64,000 bases of DNA from Dyadobacter sp. CY312 (GCF_021390535.1 NZ_JAJUXG010000007.1:248001-312000), one strand, 5' to 3'; counted from the first letter of the stretch, positions 8,620 to 17,022 are shown. Notes: generated by a model from the sequence alone, not told the origin. Translations and numbers: made by a program.

Positions 8620-8677
8620 AAATCCACCACAAAAAAGCACACTGTTTACTTTTAGTAAATGTCTTTTGTGGTGGATT
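8620..8677. terminator. Bidirectional terminator between DUF3820 and outer-membrane protein genes
   Basis: AAATCCACCACAAAA pairs with TTTTGTGGTGGATTT in a 15-bp stem. T-rich tracts follow on the plus strand; on the minus strand the stem exit is less T-rich. It lies between two convergent stop codons. Confidence 0.8.
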
Positions 8678-8684
8678 TTTTTAC

Positions 8685-9521
8685 TTAAAATTTAAAGATT
8701 ACACCCGCATTTGCATTTGCCTGTGCAAAAAAGAAATGCTGTGAGGCACGGTCGCCTTCAAAATTGGTGGTCAGGATATCGGGCATGTTTATGTAGCCGC
8801 CTTTTACTTCACCCTGTATAAAAAAGTGCTTGAAGAATGTAAAATTCAAGCCAGCAATCAGGTTTACGCCGTAACCGGCTACATGCCACTGGTCGTTCCT
8901 ATCGTAATTCATCAGTTTTACATCCGACTTGGGATACATGAGCCCCGCGCCAATTCCTTCCACAAAGTTGACGTCAATATTTTTAATCCTCAGTACTCTT
9001 TGATCCAGAATGTTATCCATTCTTCGTATTTCAAGATTGAGGTAATTGAGACCATTGGTATGTTCCAGTTGCAGGAAATCGTTGGTGAGCTGTATCGGAT
9101 CGTTGTCATAAACACCATCGTGAATCGCATTATTACCCGCTATGGTTCCGCTTATTTTGACCGTCTGATCCTGCTGCATAACATACTTCATGTGATCAAA
9201 ACCAAATGAAATACTGTATTTGGGATTGAAGAAATATCCTATTCTGAAATTGTACTGCGGAATTGTCATTTTCGTAGGATTAAAATACCGCATCGTGAAC
9301 GGTGTCTGGCGGTCTTTTGCTATTACACTTTTTAATTTAAAGTTGTATTCCTCACCCTTAAAACTGATGTCGGATTTGGTGTAAGCAGCCCGGTTCCATC
9401 CCCAGGATACAAATATTTTGCCTTTGTTATTGTGTGCAGGATTGGTACTAATAATTTGAGAGAAACCGCTGGTAACCTGGATAGCCATGAGGATACCAAG
9501 CAATAGTGCTTTAATTTTCAT
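8685..9521 (-). CDS. Outer-membrane beta-barrel protein, function unknown
   Basis: A 278-residue protein with a Sec signal peptide (MKIKALLLGILMAIQ, cleavage likely near residue 22, after SGFSQ). Alternating hydrophobic and aromatic stretches follow (NFRIGYFFNPKYSISFGFDH near 92-111, then GYGVNLIAGLNFTFFKHFFI) and the C terminus is NAGVIFKF. A terminal phenylalanine and this alternation are typical of small outer-membrane barrels, probably 8-12 strands. I do not recognise a specific family. It is convergent with the DUF3820 gene; the 604-bp region upstream contains hairpins but no neighbour that would suggest a role. Confidence 0.8.
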   Translation of the reverse strand: MKIKALLLGILMAIQVTSGFSQIISTNPAHNNKGKIFVSWGWNRAAYTKSDISFKGEEYNFKLKSVIAKDRQTPFTMRYFNPTKMTIPQYNFRIGYFFNPKYSISFGFDHMKYVMQQDQTVKISGTIAGNNAIHDGVYDNDPIQLTNDFLQLEHTNGLNYLNLEIRRMDNILDQRVLRIKNIDVNFVEGIGAGLMYPKSDVKLMNYDRNDQWHVAGYGVNLIAGLNFTFFKHFFIQGEVKGGYINMPDILTTNFEGDRASQHFFFAQANANAGVIFKF

Positions 9522-9753
9522 GTTGATGAAGCTTTGTAATCATGAGCGGAATCAGTGCCGCCAGAATGGTAATTTAATAAATGAATATGTAGACTGATCT
9601 CTAAAAAAGGGCTTCTTAAATGGCAGGAGCGGTGTATTTAGATAAACAGGATTCATTTAATAGGTGCAACAAGTCCCAATTTGTTCCCGAAATTAGAATA
9701 ATTATACTATTCGGTCAGGAATTTATACATGTCACGGAAAACTATATACGGAA

Positions 9754-9794
9754 AAAGCGATAGACGGGAATTGTGCTCCCAAGTCTATCGCTTT
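9754..9794 (-). terminator. Hairpin, possible minus-strand terminator
   Basis: AAAGCGATAGAC and GTCTATCGCTTT form a perfect 12-bp stem with a 17-nt loop. On the minus strand the stem is followed by a short T run, on the plus strand by no T run. It could end transcripts from the Gfo/Idh/MocA gene 330 bp away. Confidence 0.45.
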
Positions 9795-9873
9795 CAGGAT
9801 ATGATTTTGACTCTATATGAAATATGGTCGGTGAAGAAATTTTAAGTCTATTTTTTTTCAAGACCGGCCTTAT

Positions 9874-9988
9874 GCAGATTAGGGAATTGGATTGTTCAGA
9901 GCCCATAAAAACAAAAAACTGTTTGACGACGCCAGGAGGAGTTTTTTTTGTTTGGGCTCTGGATGATTCAATTCCCGTTAAGATCTGC
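9874..9988. repeat. 115-bp imperfect fold-back
   Basis: The left arm (GCAGATTAGGGAATTGG..., about 47 nt) is complementary at roughly four positions in five to the right arm ending in AAGATCTGC. The best-conserved blocks are AGAGCCCA with TGGGCTCT, and GGGAATTG with CAATTCCC. About 20 nt around 9921-9940 form the loop. It is too long and too AT-mixed for an ordinary terminator, and looks like a MITE-type element or a structured RNA. Confidence 0.6.
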
Positions 9989-10010
9989 GTACAGCCTTGA
10001 CTTTTTTTGT

Positions 10011-10038
10011 TACTTTTTTGTGTTAAGACAAAAAAGTA
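10011..10038. repeat. U-rich hairpin
   Basis: TACTTTTTTGT and ACAAAAAAGTA form a perfect 11-bp stem around GTTAAG. It follows the fold-back by 22 bp. Confidence 0.5.
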
Positions 10039-10125
10039 AAATACCCGTTCGAGCCGGAAAGTCGCTTGATTTACAGACTTTAAGTTACACCCTACAAATC
10101 ATATGGAACCATAAGTATTTTATTT

Positions 10126-11163
10126 TCAATAAGTCATTACCGCTTTTTTACTACTACTTTCGAAAGCAAGATCAATAACACGACACGTTCTCAGGATTTC
10201 CTCCGGTTTCACGGCAAGTTCAGCTCCGTTTGTAATTGCGTCGTATACATTTTGGTAAAATGGCGCATAATCACCTGCTTCACTTTCTATGATTCCACTG
10301 AAATCCTCGCTGTACAATTTGCCCCAACGATCTTCCGGTTCACGCCCCCAAGGCTGAGTGGTTGGCAATACGTTCTTGCGCAAAGTTTCTTCCTGAGGAT
10401 CCAGTCCGCCTTTTATGAACGAGCCTTTTGTACCGTGTAGATTATACCGAAGGAAATTTTCGTAAACCATCAGGCTGGATTTTACAATAACCAGCTTGTC
10501 TGCGTATCCCAGTCTTACATCAAAATAATCATCTATTTCACTATTTGGTCTCACTGAGCGTATTTCAGCAGTAACGGTTTCCGGTTCACCAAAAAGAACA
10601 AGTGCCTGATCGATCAAATGCGGCCCTAGGTTGTACAGGTTTCCACCTACCGGAACGCTTTTTTCTTTCCATGATTCTGTCGGAACCACGGGTCTGAAAC
10701 GATCGTAGCGGCATTCATATTCAACAATATCGCCAAGTTTGTCTTCGGTAATCAGTTTTTGAATGGTCAGAAAGTCAGAATCCCAGCGTCGGTTCTGGTA
10801 TGCGGTCAATATCAGACCTTTTTCTTTGGCGAGTGCAACGAGCTGCTTTGCTTCTGCTTCTGTTGCGGAAAAAGGTTTCTCTATCACCACATGTTTGCCA
10901 TTTTCCAAAGCATCCATGGCGTAGGAAAAATGGGTATCATTAGGCGTACATATAAATACAAGGTCAATAGCAGGATCACTCAAAAGCTCATCCACCGACC
11001 GGGCATTTTCGATTGTAGGATCAAATTCCTGAGCTTCATTTTTACTTCTTTCTACAACGGTTTTAAGCTTGAAGTTTGGATTTGTAGAGAGAAACGGAGA
11101 ATGAAAATATCTTCCGGAAAGTCCGAATCCTATTAAACCGACATTGAGAATTTTTGATGACAT
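10126..11163 (-). CDS. Gfo/Idh/MocA family oxidoreductase (cytoplasmic)
   Basis: A 345-residue NAD(P)-dependent dehydrogenase of the sugar and inositol oxidoreductase family. The Rossmann motif is GLIGFGLSGRYFHSPF (9-24), the family EKP motif (IEKPFSATEAE) is at 94-104, and the C-terminal alpha/beta domain with the substrate site follows. There is no signal peptide, so it acts in the cytoplasm, unlike the Tat-exported relative at 12445. Its N terminus resembles the YhhX/YdgJ branch. It is transcribed in the same direction as the TIM-barrel gene upstream, 107 bp apart, so co-transcription is possible. Substrate unknown; a role in sugar or keto-sugar conversion fits the neighbourhood. Confidence 0.9.
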   Translation of the reverse strand: MSSKILNVGLIGFGLSGRYFHSPFLSTNPNFKLKTVVERSKNEAQEFDPTIENARSVDELLSDPAIDLVFICTPNDTHFSYAMDALENGKHVVIEKPFSATEAEAKQLVALAKEKGLILTAYQNRRWDSDFLTIQKLITEDKLGDIVEYECRYDRFRPVVPTESWKEKSVPVGGNLYNLGPHLIDQALVLFGEPETVTAEIRSVRPNSEIDDYFDVRLGYADKLVIVKSSLMVYENFLRYNLHGTKGSFIKGGLDPQEETLRKNVLPTTQPWGREPEDRWGKLYSEDFSGIIESEAGDYAPFYQNVYDAITNGAELAVKPEEILRTCRVIDLAFESSSKKAVMTY

Positions 11164-11270
11164 GTGATAATAAAAATGATGAACAATTATTTTGAAATCT
11201 TATAAAGGTATATCAAAAGGCTGTTTTGAACGCGATAATATGTCCTGAGGTTATTTTCAGGACAACATCA

Positions 11271-12224
11271 TCAGGCTTTTTCCCAGAGTTCTTTTGCTTT
11301 TGCCAAATCTCGCTTCATAGCGTCGAAAACAACTTTTTTGTCAATTGTCAAAGTTTTAGCGCCTTGGTCTGCTCCGCCAAGAGGATATTCGAGATGCAGG
11401 CAAACCGGTACCTGAATATTGTTTTGTTTTATGAATTTGAAGTAGGTGTCGAAGTCGACCATCCCCTGGCCAAGCGGTACATTGTGTAGCGTACATTTGC
11501 CATTTTTGTTTTCCCAGGTGGTGTCTTTTAGCACAATGGTTTTAATGTGTGGCTGTATCAGGTTAAGCCCGGTCTGCCAGGAGAGCCCTCCTTCCACCGT
11601 CGCATGGCGAATGTCATATTGTGTTCCCATATGCTTCAAATCAGCTTTTTGAAGTATTTGCCATATTTCAAACATGGAAGCTCCCACCATCTTCCCTGCA
11701 TGGTTTTGGTAACATCCGGTTAGTCCCAGTTTTTTATTCAGCTGACTCAGTCCTGCCATTTTGTTAGTGAATTCATCCAGTGCCTTTGGAATGGATTTGG
11801 GGTCGTTGTATCGGTACCAGTTCATGCGGTAATACTGAAAACCCAGTTTGGCAGCCGTTTCAAGCAGTTTTTTATCTACAGAATTGGTCGCGTCTTCCAC
11901 AGCTGTGCAAAAAAGCGACGGCGAAAAGCCTACCTTTTTCATTGCTTCCACTGCCAATGGTAAATCGTTTTCTACTTTCTCCGGCAACACATGTCCCTGT
12001 GGGCGAATCGTCAGGTCGATACCATCAAAACCCAACTCTTTAGCAACCTCCGACATATCCTGATAATTAAGGAAATGCAGATGTTTGGAGAAAATATGGA
12101 TTTTAGGAAATTTCATATCCGAACCTGCCGTTTGGGCAAAAGAACCGGCAGAAACAAAAGGAAGTATGCTTCCGGTAACTGCTGTATGACGCAGGAAATC
12201 GCGCCGGGAAATTGGTTCAGGCAT
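11271..12224 (-). CDS. Sugar phosphate isomerase/epimerase-like TIM-barrel protein with Tat signal
   Basis: A 317-residue protein of the xylose isomerase-like TIM-barrel superfamily. It begins with a twin-arginine signal, SRRDFLRHTAVTGS (5-18), ending near AGSFAQ, so it is predicted to be folded in the cytoplasm and exported to the periplasm. The barrel contains metal-ligand type residues: E in DGIDLTIRP-adjacent strands, YQNHAGK near 171, QYDIRHATVEGG near 200 and LHLEYPLGGAD near 277. These proteins isomerise or epimerise sugars, or act on 3-keto sugars, but the substrate cannot be read off. It is divergent from the Tat-exported Gfo/Idh/MocA gene at 12445, 220 bp away, suggesting joint regulation. 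Confidence 0.88.
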   Translation of the reverse strand: MPEPISRRDFLRHTAVTGSILPFVSAGSFAQTAGSDMKFPKIHIFSKHLHFLNYQDMSEVAKELGFDGIDLTIRPQGHVLPEKVENDLPLAVEAMKKVGFSPSLFCTAVEDATNSVDKKLLETAAKLGFQYYRMNWYRYNDPKSIPKALDEFTNKMAGLSQLNKKLGLTGCYQNHAGKMVGASMFEIWQILQKADLKHMGTQYDIRHATVEGGLSWQTGLNLIQPHIKTIVLKDTTWENKNGKCTLHNVPLGQGMVDFDTYFKFIKQNNIQVPVCLHLEYPLGGADQGAKTLTIDKKVVFDAMKRDLAKAKELWEKA

Positions 12225-12444
12225 ATTGCTGACTGTTTATATTTTTATTTAATGACGAGTTATACCGCTCAATAACCTGATTAATTGAATTACGGATTTT
12301 GAAAATCAGAATATGAGGTTTTATATAAAGAGAAATGTTTCCGCTGATTTACTTGGAATATGTAAAATCAAAAGCTGGAACTGAAAGTAGAATTGAGATG
12401 CCGGTTCTTTATAATCATCAGAATATGAACTCTTAATCAACCCT

Positions 12445-13737
12445 ATGGAATCTTTGGTAAAAATAAAAAGGCGGGATTTTCTGAAAGCAGGTGCCGTCAT
12501 TTCTTCGTTTTTTATTGTACCCCGACATGTGCTGGGAGGGCCCGGATATCTGGCTCCCAGTGATAAAATCAGTTTGGGATTTATAGGATGCGGGCGTCAA
12601 AGCGGTGGTTTGCGAAACCGTTTTCTGGATACGAAGGAAGCACAAATCGTTGCTGCTTCGGACGTCTATCGGATCAAACAGGAAACTTTCGTAAATGCAA
12701 CAAACAAATGGTACGCCGATAAAGCTGAAAAAGGAAGCTATAAATCTGCTGTTGGTATTGAAGATTTTCGTGAGTTGCTGAATAGTAAAGATATAGATGC
12801 AGTCGTCATTGCTTCGCCGGATCATTGGCACGCGGCTATGGCGGTGCGTGCGGCGGAGGCGGGGAAGGATATATACTGCGAAAAACCGCTTTCACTGACT
12901 GTGAAAGAAGGTAGAGCGATGGTGAATGCAACCAGAAAGCACAACCGCGTCTTTCAGACGGGAAGTATGCAACGGTCTGCGAAGGAGTTCCGGCAGGCCG
13001 TGGAGCTGGTAAGAAGCGGGGCGATTGGTGAGGTGAAAACGGTTTATGTAAATGTGGGTGGTCCTCCAAAGGAATGGGATTTACAGGAGGAAACGCTGCC
13101 AGACGGACTTAAATGGGATCTGTGGATGGGACCTAACAGCGGGCGGCCATACAACAACGAACTTGCGCCGGCAATGAATGCTACCTTTTGGCCGAAGTGG
13201 AGAAATTACCGAGAATTTGGCGGGGGCGGTATGACAGACTGGGGCGCTCATATGTTTGACATTGCGCAATGGGGATTGGACATGGATAGCAGCGGACCTG
13301 TGGAGCTGGTATATTCAGAGCCGGGAAAGGGTTTGGTTTATAAATACGCGAACGGGATTGAGGTCGTTCACCGGCCTATGGAAGGCAGCAAGCAGCATTG
13401 TCATTTTGTGGGTACGAATGGGGAAGTGTGGGTTGCACGTGGAGAGCTTAAAACGACGCCCGAGTCTCTGAAAGATAAAGTTTTTAAGGATGGATCTTCA
13501 AATGTATATGCCAGCGACAATCATTACGCCGACTTTCTGAATGCCATTAAAACCAGAAAACCGCCGATCTGCGATGTAGAAACAGGTCATCGTACTGCAT
13601 CCGTTTGTAACATTGGAAATATAGCCTATCAGTTGCAGCGGTCGCTCAAATGGGATCCTGCAAAGGAAACTTTTGTCAAAGATAAAGAGGCAGACAAGTT
13701 GCTGGGACGCGACATGAAGAAGGAGTGGAAAGTGTGA
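12445..13737 (+). CDS. Tat-exported Gfo/Idh/MocA family oxidoreductase
   Basis: A 430-residue NAD(P)-binding oxidoreductase with a Tat signal, KRRDFLKAGAVISSFF (8-23). The Rossmann fold begins at LGFIGCGRQSGG (44-55) and the EKP motif is at 146-148 (YCEKPLSLT). It also has WDLWMGPNSGRPYN near 225 and GGGGMTDWGAHMFDIAQWGL near 263-282, features of the large periplasmic group common in Bacteroidota. An exported enzyme must bring its cofactor along, as in glucose-fructose oxidoreductase of Zymomonas, so a tightly bound nicotinamide is likely. It probably oxidises or reduces a sugar or a 3-keto sugar. It is divergent from the Tat-exported TIM-barrel gene. Confidence 0.9.
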   Translation: MESLVKIKRRDFLKAGAVISSFFIVPRHVLGGPGYLAPSDKISLGFIGCGRQSGGLRNRFLDTKEAQIVAASDVYRIKQETFVNATNKWYADKAEKGSYKSAVGIEDFRELLNSKDIDAVVIASPDHWHAAMAVRAAEAGKDIYCEKPLSLTVKEGRAMVNATRKHNRVFQTGSMQRSAKEFRQAVELVRSGAIGEVKTVYVNVGGPPKEWDLQEETLPDGLKWDLWMGPNSGRPYNNELAPAMNATFWPKWRNYREFGGGGMTDWGAHMFDIAQWGLDMDSSGPVELVYSEPGKGLVYKYANGIEVVHRPMEGSKQHCHFVGTNGEVWVARGELKTTPESLKDKVFKDGSSNVYASDNHYADFLNAIKTRKPPICDVETGHRTASVCNIGNIAYQLQRSLKWDPAKETFVKDKEADKLLGRDMKKEWKV

Positions 13738-13755
13738 GGTCGCTTGTATACTGAT

Positions 13756-13791
13756 ATTGCCGGAGCGGTCGTAAAGCGGCGTTCCGGCAAT
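13756..13791 (+). terminator. Hairpin after the Tat-exported oxidoreductase
   Basis: ATTGCCGGAGCG pairs with CGTTCCGGCAAT (one mismatch). It starts 18 bp after the stop codon. The following T run is weak (CATTTTAC), so termination is likely but not certain. Confidence 0.5.
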
Positions 13792-13998
13792 GCAAACAAT
13801 CATTTTACAAGAAAGGATAAGCCCATTCGCACGTAGTTTTATAATGAGAACTTACTAGTAGTTAACCGTCAATTCAGAACTAATTTTTTAATTTCTGAAC
13901 GCCATTTGAAATTAGACTTTCGCCATGAGCTGCCGGCGAATAATCGAGCCTTCAATAATTGTGAAGGCCTCAATGCATTTACTGTTTCTAAAATATGG

Positions 13999-14006
13999 TA
14001 TTTTTG
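13999..14006 (+). promoter_or_regulatory. -7 box immediately before tsaE
   Basis: TATTTTTG matches TAnnTTTG exactly and ends only 4 nt before the ATG at 14011, so the transcript should start at or next to the start codon. It also argues against the longer open frame that begins at 13906. Confidence 0.6.
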
Positions 14007-14010
14007 TATC

Positions 14011-14454
14011 ATGAGTGCAGCAACCACCGTCCTACGTTTTAGAGAACTAACCGAGTTAGAATCGGTATCCGCGAGGATTCTTGAATTTGGAAAACACATA
14101 CCAATCTGGCTTTTTCAGGGTCACATGGGTGCGGGGAAAACCACGTTGATCAGGAGTTTGTGCAAGACTCTCGGAGTAACATCTTCGGTTCACAGCCCTA
14201 CATTTTCGTTGGTGAATGAATACATCAGTGCCGACAAAAAGGTTATCTATCATTTCGATTTTTACAGGATTAAGAATGAAGTGGAAGCATTGGATATCGG
14301 CGTGGAAGAGTATTTTGATTCCGGCGATTTTTGTTTTGTAGAGTGGCCTTCCAAAATAGAAGGCTTATGGCCCGAGCATTATTTGCTGATTAATCTCAGT
14401 TTGCAGGAAAACGGGGTAAGAGTATTGGAAGCAGAGGAAATAGGGAAACTCTGA
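14011..14454 (+). CDS. tsaE: tRNA threonylcarbamoyladenosine biosynthesis ATPase TsaE
   Basis: This is the small ATPase that works with TsaD and TsaB to transfer threonylcarbamoyl to A37 of ANN-decoding tRNAs. The ATG at 14011 gives 147 residues, the normal family length; the in-frame ATG at 13906 would add 35 residues with no family resemblance and would lie upstream of the promoter box. Motifs: Walker A GHMGAGKTT (37-45), SPTFSLVNEY near 61-70, HFDFYRIKN and the FVEWPSKI segment near 107-114, whose tryptophan is characteristic of TsaE. No tsaB or tsaD is adjacent. Alanine dehydrogenase follows after 54 bp on the same strand. Confidence 0.93.
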   Translation: MSAATTVLRFRELTELESVSARILEFGKHIPIWLFQGHMGAGKTTLIRSLCKTLGVTSSVHSPTFSLVNEYISADKKVIYHFDFYRIKNEVEALDIGVEEYFDSGDFCFVEWPSKIEGLWPEHYLLINLSLQENGVRVLEAEEIGKL

Positions 14455-14508
14455 CTTATCCGATCATTATTATTTCAAACAACATAATTGAATATTCATC
14501 AATAACAA

Positions 14509-15735
14509 ATGGCGCAACCTCAGATCACCGGTTTCAAAGAGCTCGCAAAACAATCTGAACTCTATCCCCAGGAATCATTACTGGCAGTTAAAAAGGATCA
14601 GAATTCATTGTTGATTGGTTTGCCAAGAGAGGTGTCATTACAGGAAAACCGGATTGCGCTCACGCCGGATGCGGTGGGTATTCTGGTTCGTAACGGGCAT
14701 GAAGTTTGGGTTGAAAAGGATGCCGGGAAAGGAGCCAATTTGTCGGATCATGAATATAGCGAAGCGGGTGCGCGCATTGTACACAGTCCGGAGGAAGTGT
14801 ATAAGGCCAATCTGATATTGAAAGTGGAACCGCTTGTAGACGAAGAGTTTGGATACATCAGGCCGGGAACAACACTCATATCTGTTCTTAATTTACCCGC
14901 ACTCGAAAAAAGTTATTTTGAAAAACTCAATCAGGCAAAAATAACAGGAATTGGTTATGAGCTTATTGAAGATAAGGTAGGAGGGAAACCTATTATCCGT
15001 GCCATGGGCGAAATTGCAGGAAGTACGGTTTTACTCATCGCCGCCGAGTACCTGTCTACGCCAAATGGAGGTCGTGGCATTATTCTGGGAGGTATTACAG
15101 GCGTGCCGCCAACCAAGATCGTTATTCTGGGAGCCGGAACAGTTGCCGAATACGCAACCCGTGCTGCCATTAGTGTGGGAGCCGATATCAAAGTTTTTGA
15201 CAAACACATATACCGGCTGCAACGCTTAAAATACGCGATCGGGCAAAATCTTTACACTTCCATTATTGATTCCGATACGCTGGGAGAGGCAATAAGTAGG
15301 GCAGATGTGGTGATTGGAACCATGAGAGCCGAAAATGGGATCAGTCCGTTGGTGGTTACCAAAGAAATGGTATCTCAAATGAAACCCGGTTCTGTGATTA
15401 TCGATGTGAGCATCGACCAGGGTGGTTCTTTTGAAACGTCTAAAATGACCACTCACAAAGATCCGATATTCAAATACAATGATGTGATTCATTACTGTGT
15501 GCCCAATATTCCATCCCGCGTAGCACATACAGCGAGCACGGCTTTGAGTAATGTTTTCCTTCCATTTTTACTGCAAACGGGAACAATTGGTGGTATTGAG
15601 GAAATGATTTATGCCAATCGTTGGTTTATGAAAGGGGTGTACTGCCACAAAGGAACGCTGACCAACTCGCACATCGCCAGAAGTTTTAATATGCGTTATA
15701 AAGATCTGACACTTTTGCTTGCAGCTAGAATGTAG
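14509..15735 (+). CDS. ald: Alanine dehydrogenase
   Basis: A 408-residue cytoplasmic enzyme of the alanine dehydrogenase/transhydrogenase N-terminal family, interconverting L-alanine and pyruvate plus ammonia with NAD(H). The first 33 residues are an extension relative to the shorter Bacillus-type enzymes. Then follow LIGLPREVSLQENRIALTP (35-53), the Rossmann motif VILGAGTVAEYATRAA (205-220), and a C-terminal region with VSIDQGGSFETS near 308 and YCVPNIPSRVAHTAS near 330, typical of the family. The N-terminal extension is normal for Bacteroidota copies as far as I know. It is 54 bp after tsaE, with no terminator between. A heptad repeat region follows. Confidence 0.9.
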   Translation: MAQPQITGFKELAKQSELYPQESLLAVKKDQNSLLIGLPREVSLQENRIALTPDAVGILVRNGHEVWVEKDAGKGANLSDHEYSEAGARIVHSPEEVYKANLILKVEPLVDEEFGYIRPGTTLISVLNLPALEKSYFEKLNQAKITGIGYELIEDKVGGKPIIRAMGEIAGSTVLLIAAEYLSTPNGGRGIILGGITGVPPTKIVILGAGTVAEYATRAAISVGADIKVFDKHIYRLQRLKYAIGQNLYTSIIDSDTLGEAISRADVVIGTMRAENGISPLVVTKEMVSQMKPGSVIIDVSIDQGGSFETSKMTTHKDPIFKYNDVIHYCVPNIPSRVAHTASTALSNVFLPFLLQTGTIGGIEEMIYANRWFMKGVYCHKGTLTNSHIARSFNMRYKDLTLLLAARM

Positions 15736-15737
15736 AT

Positions 15738-15857
15738 GGCTGTGAGCTGTTAGCTTGCGTATTGCCAAAAATAAGGTTTTGCTAACGCTAGCAGACAGCG
15801 GATTACAGGAATTTTTAAAACAAACGGGCTCACAGCTGATAGCTGAAAGCCGAAAGC
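15738..15857. repeat. Two heptad-repeat stretches forming a loose inverted pair
   Basis: At 15738-15758 the unit runs GGCTGTG, AGCTGTT, AGCTTGC; at 15834-15857 it runs AGCTGAT, AGCTGAA, AGCCGAA, AGCC. GCTGTGAGC/GCTCACAGC parts of the two are complementary across about 78 nt. They fill the gap between ald and the next gene. Confidence 0.45.
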
Positions 15858-15863
15858 CAAAAA

Positions 15864-16268
15864 ATGATTAACAATAGCAATGAAAATTCCCTGATGGATG
15901 ATGCCAACTCTCCGGAGTTGAACAGACAGATGATGGGGCTGGTTTCGGAAGATTTTGTCAAGATTTCGGATCAGTTAAAAGAAGCATCTTATCAGATTCG
16001 GAAACGCGGTTTTTCTGATTATCCTATTTTTATACTGGCTTATACCGAAGTGGAGCTGGGCGCATTATTGATTGGTGCGGGCGAGCTGACCAACCGTTAC
16101 AGCTACCGCGCTTCCTTTATGCAGGAATTTGTCGATCGGAAACTGATCGGAGCGGAATCGGCAGAGGCATTTATAGAAAACTATAAAAATGCCGACGAGT
16201 ACTGCTGCCTGTTTACGCTGCTTGGAGACTTTTCAGGTTTTATTTACGTGCCATATCCGGAAGATTAG
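15864..16268 (+). CDS. Conserved-looking protein of unknown function, 134 residues
   Basis: A soluble, acidic protein without signal peptide or membrane helix. An amphipathic N-terminal half (DFVKISDQLKEASYQIRKRG near 31-50) leads into a hydrophobic core (YPIFILAYTEVELGALLIGA) and a C-terminal part ending DFSGFIYVPYPED. I do not recognise a family. The second ATG, twelve codons in (MDDANSPELN), is an alternative start. The heptad-repeat region separates it from ald, and it lies 100 bp before a small membrane protein gene. Codon use looks like its neighbours, so it is probably a real gene. Confidence 0.7.
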   Translation: MINNSNENSLMDDANSPELNRQMMGLVSEDFVKISDQLKEASYQIRKRGFSDYPIFILAYTEVELGALLIGAGELTNRYSYRASFMQEFVDRKLIGAESAEAFIENYKNADEYCCLFTLLGDFSGFIYVPYPED

Positions 16269-16368
16269 TTTCCGATGAATAATTAAGAAGTGTTGGCTTG
16301 ATACTAATTGATAGTAAAGTGTTTATATTTAGGCTGTTTGTAAATTGCCAAATCAATCAACCGCTTCT

Positions 16369-16806
16369 ATGGAACCTAAATTATTACTTGAAAAAGAACT
16401 CGAACCTATCTTCCTTGAAAAACTGCCTGCCTTTCCTGAGAACGTGAAGGAGCCTATTGCCCAATATGGTCCGTATGTGATGCTTGTACTCGCTATTATC
16501 GGTCTTTTTGGACTATTAACAGCTTTCGGCATTGGTACGGCGGCAATAGGAGTTGGCGTTGCCGCATATGGCGGAGGTTTTAATTTTTACATTGGCATCG
16601 CCTTTGCTGCGCTTACAATGGTACTTTACCTGATGGCATTTACACCGTTACGCGCTCGTAAAAGAGCAGGTTGGAACCTGATTTATTATGCAACTCTTTT
16701 GAATCTGGTCGGAAGTATTTTGCAGCTCAATATCTTGGGAGCACTTATCGGCGCCTTCATTGGTTTCTGGATTTTGTTTCAGGTAAGAGATAAGTTTGTT
16801 GCCTGA
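16369..16806 (+). CDS. Small polytopic membrane protein, unknown function
   Basis: A 145-residue membrane protein. I chose the ATG at 16369 (MEPKLLLEKELEP) over a TTG eight codons upstream. Four predicted membrane helices lie at about residues 38-55, 58-85, 95-115 and 118-140. A glycine-rich second segment (GIGTAAIGVGVAAYGGG) and a basic loop RARKRAG between helices 2 and 3 suggest that loop is cytoplasmic. The charged N terminus is cytoplasmic by the same rule. No recognised family and no catalytic motifs. A strong terminator follows at 16834-16860, so it ends its transcription unit. Confidence 0.75.
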   Translation: MEPKLLLEKELEPIFLEKLPAFPENVKEPIAQYGPYVMLVLAIIGLFGLLTAFGIGTAAIGVGVAAYGGGFNFYIGIAFAALTMVLYLMAFTPLRARKRAGWNLIYYATLLNLVGSILQLNILGALIGAFIGFWILFQVRDKFVA

Positions 16807-16833
16807 TTTTTCATAAAAAAATGGCATTATGTG

Positions 16834-16860
16834 AAAGCGAGTGGATTGTCCGCTCGCTTT
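16834..16860 (+). terminator. Rho-independent terminator
   Basis: AAAGCGAGTGGA pairs with TCCGCTCGCTTT (one G-T wobble) around a 3-nt loop, followed by TTGTTTTA. It lies 28 bp after the membrane protein stop. Confidence 0.85.
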
Positions 16861-17022
16861 TTGTTTTATACCATTAATCCGCCACAAACCGCTTTTGTAC
16901 CACTTATTTTGGCGAAACATGAGATCCTTCGCATCTTTGAGTTAGGCTAATTGCCGTACACTCCCAATTTTGAAAGATCGAACCTATATTTTACCATCAT
17001 CAGTTCTCTTTAAGTTAGTGAT

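Larger units (their letters stand above)
9522..10125. other. Long intergenic region with three hairpins, 604 bp
   Basis: No plausible gene: the longest open frame (9948-10178) overlaps the fold-back and the end of the next gene and has no family features. The stretch contains hairpins at 9754-9794, 9874-9988 and 10011-10038. It could encode a small RNA or be the remnant of a small mobile element. Confidence 0.5.

Noticed and set aside
9948-10178. Open frame of 76 codons in the 600-bp gap
   Set aside because: It overlaps the fold-back and the end of the Gfo/Idh/MocA gene, and it reads through hairpin T/A runs; no family features.
13906-14010. Upstream ATG extending tsaE by 35 residues
   Set aside because: The extension has no TsaE resemblance and lies upstream of a perfect -7 box at 13999.
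15738-15857. CRISPR array after alanine dehydrogenase
   Set aside because: Units are only 7 nt, without spacers of constant size and without cas genes.
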